This document shows positions 3,990 to 6,471 of a stretch of 6,471 nt of DNA, piece after piece (the first letter of the stretch is position 1; every line of letters begins with the position of its first letter). The notes under the pieces were generated by a model. The model did no database searches and was not told the origin of the DNA. It was given only the letters and a program-made list of their open reading frames with translations. This DNA is from an uncultured Prevotella sp. (lineage in GTDB: Bacteria > Bacteroidota > Bacteroidia > Bacteroidales > Bacteroidaceae): assembly GCA_900769275.1 (NCBI GenBank), contig CAAGGA010000062.1, positions 1 to 6,471 on the forward strand, written 5' to 3'. Position numbers and translations under genes: made by a program.

Positions 3990-5321
3990 ATGCGCAGCAA
4001 CTTCGGAAAGATAGGAGTCATCCTCGCCACGGCGGGCAGTGCCGTAGGTCTGGGAAACGTATGGCGTTTCCCCACCATGGCAGGTCAGGACGGCGGCTCC
4101 GCCTTTATCATCATCTATCTCCTCTTCACCCTCATCCTCGGAGTACCGGGAATGATAGTGGAGTTTATCGTGGGACGACACGGACAGCGGAACGCATTCC
4201 GCTCCTATGCCTCGCTCTCACGCTACCGCTGGTGGGGCTTGGTGGGAGCGATGGGCGTAGTCAGTTCGTCGCTTATCCTCGGCTTCTACTCCGTCGTGGC
4301 GGGATGGTGCGTATATTATCTCTATGCCTCCCTTTGCGGCGTAGCCCTCGGTGATGCCGACTATTGCGCCGGGATGTTTGCGAGGCTCAGTTCCGATGCC
4401 GTGACGCCGGCAGTGCTCTCCGTAGGCTTTGTACTGCTGACGTACGTCATAGTGTCGCGCGGAGTGAAGAAAGGCATAGAGCAGGCGAGCAACATCCTCA
4501 TGCCCCTGCTCTTCCTCCTGCTCGTGATTCTCGTCGTGGCAGGCTGTATGCTGCCGGGAGCCATGCAGGGCATAGAGTTCCTGCTCCGCCCCGACTTCTC
4601 CAAGGTCACGTCGCGCGTATGCCTCGATGCCATGGGGCAGGCATTCTTCTCCCTCAGTCTCGGCACGGCATGTCTCTGCACGTATGCCTCGTATTTCTCA
4701 CGCCAGACCAATCTCGGCAAGTCGGCAGTGCAGATAGCGGGCATTGACGTCCTTATTGCCATCCTCTCGGGACTCATCATTTTCCCCGCAGCCTTCTCCG
4801 TAGGGGTAAGCCCTGACAGCGGTCCGTCGCTTATCTTCATCACCCTGCCCAATGTCTTCCGGCAGGCATTCAGTGCCGTCCCCGCAGTAGCCTACGTGGT
4901 GAGCATCATCTTCTATGCACTCCTCTCCCTTGCCGCGCTGACCTCCACCATCTCCATGCACGAGATAGGCACGGCGTTCCTCTCCGAAGAGATGAAGACG
5001 TCACGCAGCAGGGCAGCCATAATCATCACCGTGGTGTGCAGCATAGTGGGCGTGCTCTGTTCATGGTCGCTGGGCGCACGTCCCGAACTGTCCCTCTTCG
5101 GCCGCAGCCTCTTCGACTTCTTCGACTTCCTTACGGGGCAGATACTCCTGCCGCTTGGCGGCTTCCTGACGTGTCTCCTCGTAGGATGGTGCGTCCCGGT
5201 GGATGTGGTGCGTGACGAGTTTACCAACAGCGGCACCGTCCTCCGTCATCTCTTCCCCCTCTTCCTCTGGACCATCCGCATCATAGCCCCCGCCTGCATC
5301 CTGTGCATATTCCTGAGTTAG
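3990..5321 (+). CDS. Sodium-dependent NSS-family transporter, paralogue 2
   Basis: This 443-residue membrane protein aligns end to end with the preceding transporter, with roughly half of residues identical by eye. It begins at almost the same point (MRSNFGKIGVILATAGSAVG). Sodium-site residues match the paralogue: Gly16, Ala18, Val19, Asn23, Ser221, Asp253, Ala315, Thr318, Ser319. The pair shares an identical 27-residue block (264-290 here, 269-295 there, ending FITLPNVF) and CTYASYFSRQTNL. Predicted pocket positions differ: Phe220, Thr226 and Met323 here against Tyr225, Met231 and Ile328. This suggests a tandem duplication followed by change of substrate; DNA of the shared block differs at synonymous sites, so the duplication is not recent. 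About 11 helices. The gene following is 38 nt downstream. Confidence 0.95.
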   Translation: MRSNFGKIGVILATAGSAVGLGNVWRFPTMAGQDGGSAFIIIYLLFTLILGVPGMIVEFIVGRHGQRNAFRSYASLSRYRWWGLVGAMGVVSSSLILGFYSVVAGWCVYYLYASLCGVALGDADYCAGMFARLSSDAVTPAVLSVGFVLLTYVIVSRGVKKGIEQASNILMPLLFLLLVILVVAGCMLPGAMQGIEFLLRPDFSKVTSRVCLDAMGQAFFSLSLGTACLCTYASYFSRQTNLGKSAVQIAGIDVLIAILSGLIIFPAAFSVGVSPDSGPSLIFITLPNVFRQAFSAVPAVAYVVSIIFYALLSLAALTSTISMHEIGTAFLSEEMKTSRSRAAIIITVVCSIVGVLCSWSLGARPELSLFGRSLFDFFDFLTGQILLPLGGFLTCLLVGWCVPVDVVRDEFTNSGTVLRHLFPLFLWTIRIIAPACILCIFLS

Positions 5322-5359
5322 CAGGCCGCCTGCCCTGATTTACCTTACCTAAGCCCCTT

Positions 5360-6328
5360 ATGCCCCACCCACGTAGAGACGATAGAGATGCGATAATCCT
5401 GCTTCTGGCAGTGGCTCTGCTGTGCGTCCTACTCTTTCCGTTCATTGACAGGATGACGGGAGGCAAGGAGAAGACGGGCGAAGCCAAGCCCTACGCTCAA
5501 CGTAAGACAGTCAGGAAGCATGGTGACAGCACCTTGCGGCAACCGTATTATTACGTCGAGGAGAAACAACCCGAACTCTTTCCTTTCGACCCCAACACGG
5601 CGGACAGCACGCAGTTCCTCCGCTTGGGCTTGCGACCGTGGCAGGTACGCAACATTTACAAGTATCGTGCGGCAGGCGGCAGATACCGCAAACCCACCGA
5701 CTTCGCACGCCTCTACGGACTGACCCTCAAGCAATACAAGCGTCTGGAGCCGTATATCAGGATAGAGCGGGAGGTCATGGCGGCAGACGTATATGGCAAG
5801 GACAAGGCGGAGTACAGGCATGAGACCTCTCCTCATTTCGACAAGATACAGAAACTCCGCAAGGGCGAGACCATAAATATCAATACTGCCGACACCTCCA
5901 TGCTGAAGCAAATCCCCGGCATCGGTTCCTATTACGCCCGTCAGATAGTCAGGAAGCGTGAACGCCTCGGAGGCTTCTCTTCCCCGAACCAGCTGCTTGA
6001 GATTGACGGATTCCCAAAGGAGGCAGTGGGATACATGACGACAGAGGTGCACGAGACGCAGAAATCCTCCATTTCATCGCTCTCAAAGGACGGCAAGGCA
6101 GCAGAAGCCACGGCTTCCCCAGCATCAGAACTGAGGAAGATACGCATCAACCATGACGACCTAAAGTCAATGTCACGGCATCCCTACATGAGGTATTACC
6201 AGGCGAAAGAGATAGACCGCTACCGCCGCCTCAAGGGCGCACTGCATTCCACGGCAGACCTCCGCCGCATCCCCTCCTTCACTCCGCAGGACATAGCACG
6301 CCTCGCTCCCTACCTCGACTTTGAATAG
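5360..6328 (+). CDS. Membrane-anchored protein with three helix-hairpin-helix units (ComEA-like)
   Basis: This is a 322-residue protein with a short charged start (MPHPRRDDRD) and one membrane helix (AIILLLAVALLCVLLFPFI, 11-29). A polar linker follows, then three helix-hairpin-helix repeats, each opened by an N/D-rich signature: FDPNTADSTQFLRLGL (76-133), ININTADTSMLKQIPGIG (172-226) and IRINHDDLKSM (261-321). The second unit is the most canonical, with the PGIG hairpin and a second hairpin at IDGF. A Ser/Lys/Ala-rich linker (about 230-258) separates units 2 and 3. Helix-hairpin-helix domains usually bind DNA backbone without sequence specificity. ComEA uses them to hold incoming DNA during natural transformation, and this anchored layout fits an extracytoplasmic DNA-binding protein. 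The actual role is not known, and the first and third units are degenerate enough to be structural only. The ATG at 5360 puts the helix right at the start. It is probably co-transcribed with the transporters, without obvious functional link. Confidence 0.85.
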   Translation: MPHPRRDDRDAIILLLAVALLCVLLFPFIDRMTGGKEKTGEAKPYAQRKTVRKHGDSTLRQPYYYVEEKQPELFPFDPNTADSTQFLRLGLRPWQVRNIYKYRAAGGRYRKPTDFARLYGLTLKQYKRLEPYIRIEREVMAADVYGKDKAEYRHETSPHFDKIQKLRKGETININTADTSMLKQIPGIGSYYARQIVRKRERLGGFSSPNQLLEIDGFPKEAVGYMTTEVHETQKSSISSLSKDGKAAEATASPASELRKIRINHDDLKSMSRHPYMRYYQAKEIDRYRRLKGALHSTADLRRIPSFTPQDIARLAPYLDFE

Positions 6329-6338
6329 CCAAAATAAG

Positions 6339-6400
6339 AAACCCCACCTTAATCACTAACACACTAATCACTAATCACTAACACTTAACACATAACAACT
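6339..6400 (+). repeat. G-free A/C/T repeat tract after the last gene
   Basis: Sixty-two nt without a G, built from irregular repeats: AATCACTAACAC occurs at 6351-6362 and again at 6373-6384 with AATCACT between them (6366-6372), then CTTAACAC and CATAACAAC variants. No hairpin with a U run is visible after the 6328 stop, so no terminator is identified. It resembles the leaders of upstream genes in being G-free, though richer in T, and could be the leader of a gene displaced or interrupted to the right. Confidence 0.6.
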
Positions 6401-6410
6401 GACTAACTAA

Positions 6411-6471
6411 AGGGTGGTTCTATAAATTAGCCTTGACAGATTTCGATTCTGTTTTCGAGGTCAAAGTGTAA
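6411..6471. mobile_element. Possible outer end of an insertion sequence (partial)
   Basis: At about 6411 the composition changes abruptly from G-free repeat to ordinary mixed sequence beginning AGGGTGGTTCTATAAATTAG. Read on the minus strand from the window edge there is an open frame of 14 codons (LHFDLENRIEICQG) that ends with TAA at 6429-6427, about 16 nt inside that boundary. A transposase stop a short way inside a terminal inverted repeat is the usual layout of an IS end. Only one end is present, no inverted repeat partner or target duplication can be seen, and I cannot name a family. It may instead be an ordinary gene start or end cut by the window. Confidence 0.25.

Noticed and set aside
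3795..4181. Open frames on both strands across the 14-nt repeat (for example 3872-4354 plus, 3869-4078 minus)
   Set aside because: Low-complexity Lys/Thr/Gln or Phe/Cys repeats produced by the tandem units. The real frame is the transporter starting at 3990.
5321..5333. Hairpin GCAGG..CCTGC after transporter 2 as a terminator
   Set aside because: Only a 5-bp stem with no U run. Spacing to the next gene is 38 nt, more consistent with read-through.
5429..6052. Minus-strand 207-codon frame in the helix-hairpin-helix gene
   Set aside because: Shadow of a GC-rich gene with strong codon bias. No recognisable domain or start context.

Overview
The window looks like chromosomal DNA of a Bacteroidota member, most likely Prevotella-like. 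Four things suggest this: start codons preceded by A-rich leaders without Shine-Dalgarno sequences, a clear Bacteroides-type promoter (TTTG, 20-nt spacer, TACTTTTG), the gene families present, and long A/C-only intergenic tracts. The genus is an inference from style and was not searched.

Layout: (1) 1-94 is a G-free A/C leader with an 8-nt tandem repeat, followed by prfB (peptide chain release factor 2, 95-1213). (2) A mosaic spacer (1214-1385) carries a palindromic element and A/C repeats. It leads into a 48-residue membrane peptide gene (1386-1532) whose stop codon overlaps the start of a CYTH-domain gene (1532-2026). These three genes point the same way with no visible promoter between them. 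(3) A VanZ-like membrane protein gene lies on the minus strand (1977-2384). It overlaps the CYTH gene tail to tail by 50 bp, and a strong plus-strand terminator hairpin lies inside its coding sequence (2155-2192). (4) A compact divergent promoter region (about 2401-2436) serves VanZ leftward and probably the transporter genes rightward. (5) Two tandem paralogous sodium:neurotransmitter-symporter (NSS) family transporters (2501-3862 and 3990-5321) are followed by a membrane-anchored protein with three helix-hairpin-helix units (5360-6328), probably one transcription unit. (6) The last 143 nt are a G-poor repeat tract and what may be the outer end of an insertion sequence.

The genes are ordinary housekeeping and transport functions. 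The unusual material is between and across them: repeated G-free leaders in front of several genes, two exact inverted copies of a 22-nt near-palindromic element about 2.6 kb apart, a prfB without its usual autoregulatory frameshift site, an unannotated small membrane protein coupled to the CYTH gene, and an antisense terminator built into the VanZ coding sequence. I did not see a defence system, CRISPR array, RNA gene or convincing new multi-gene system.
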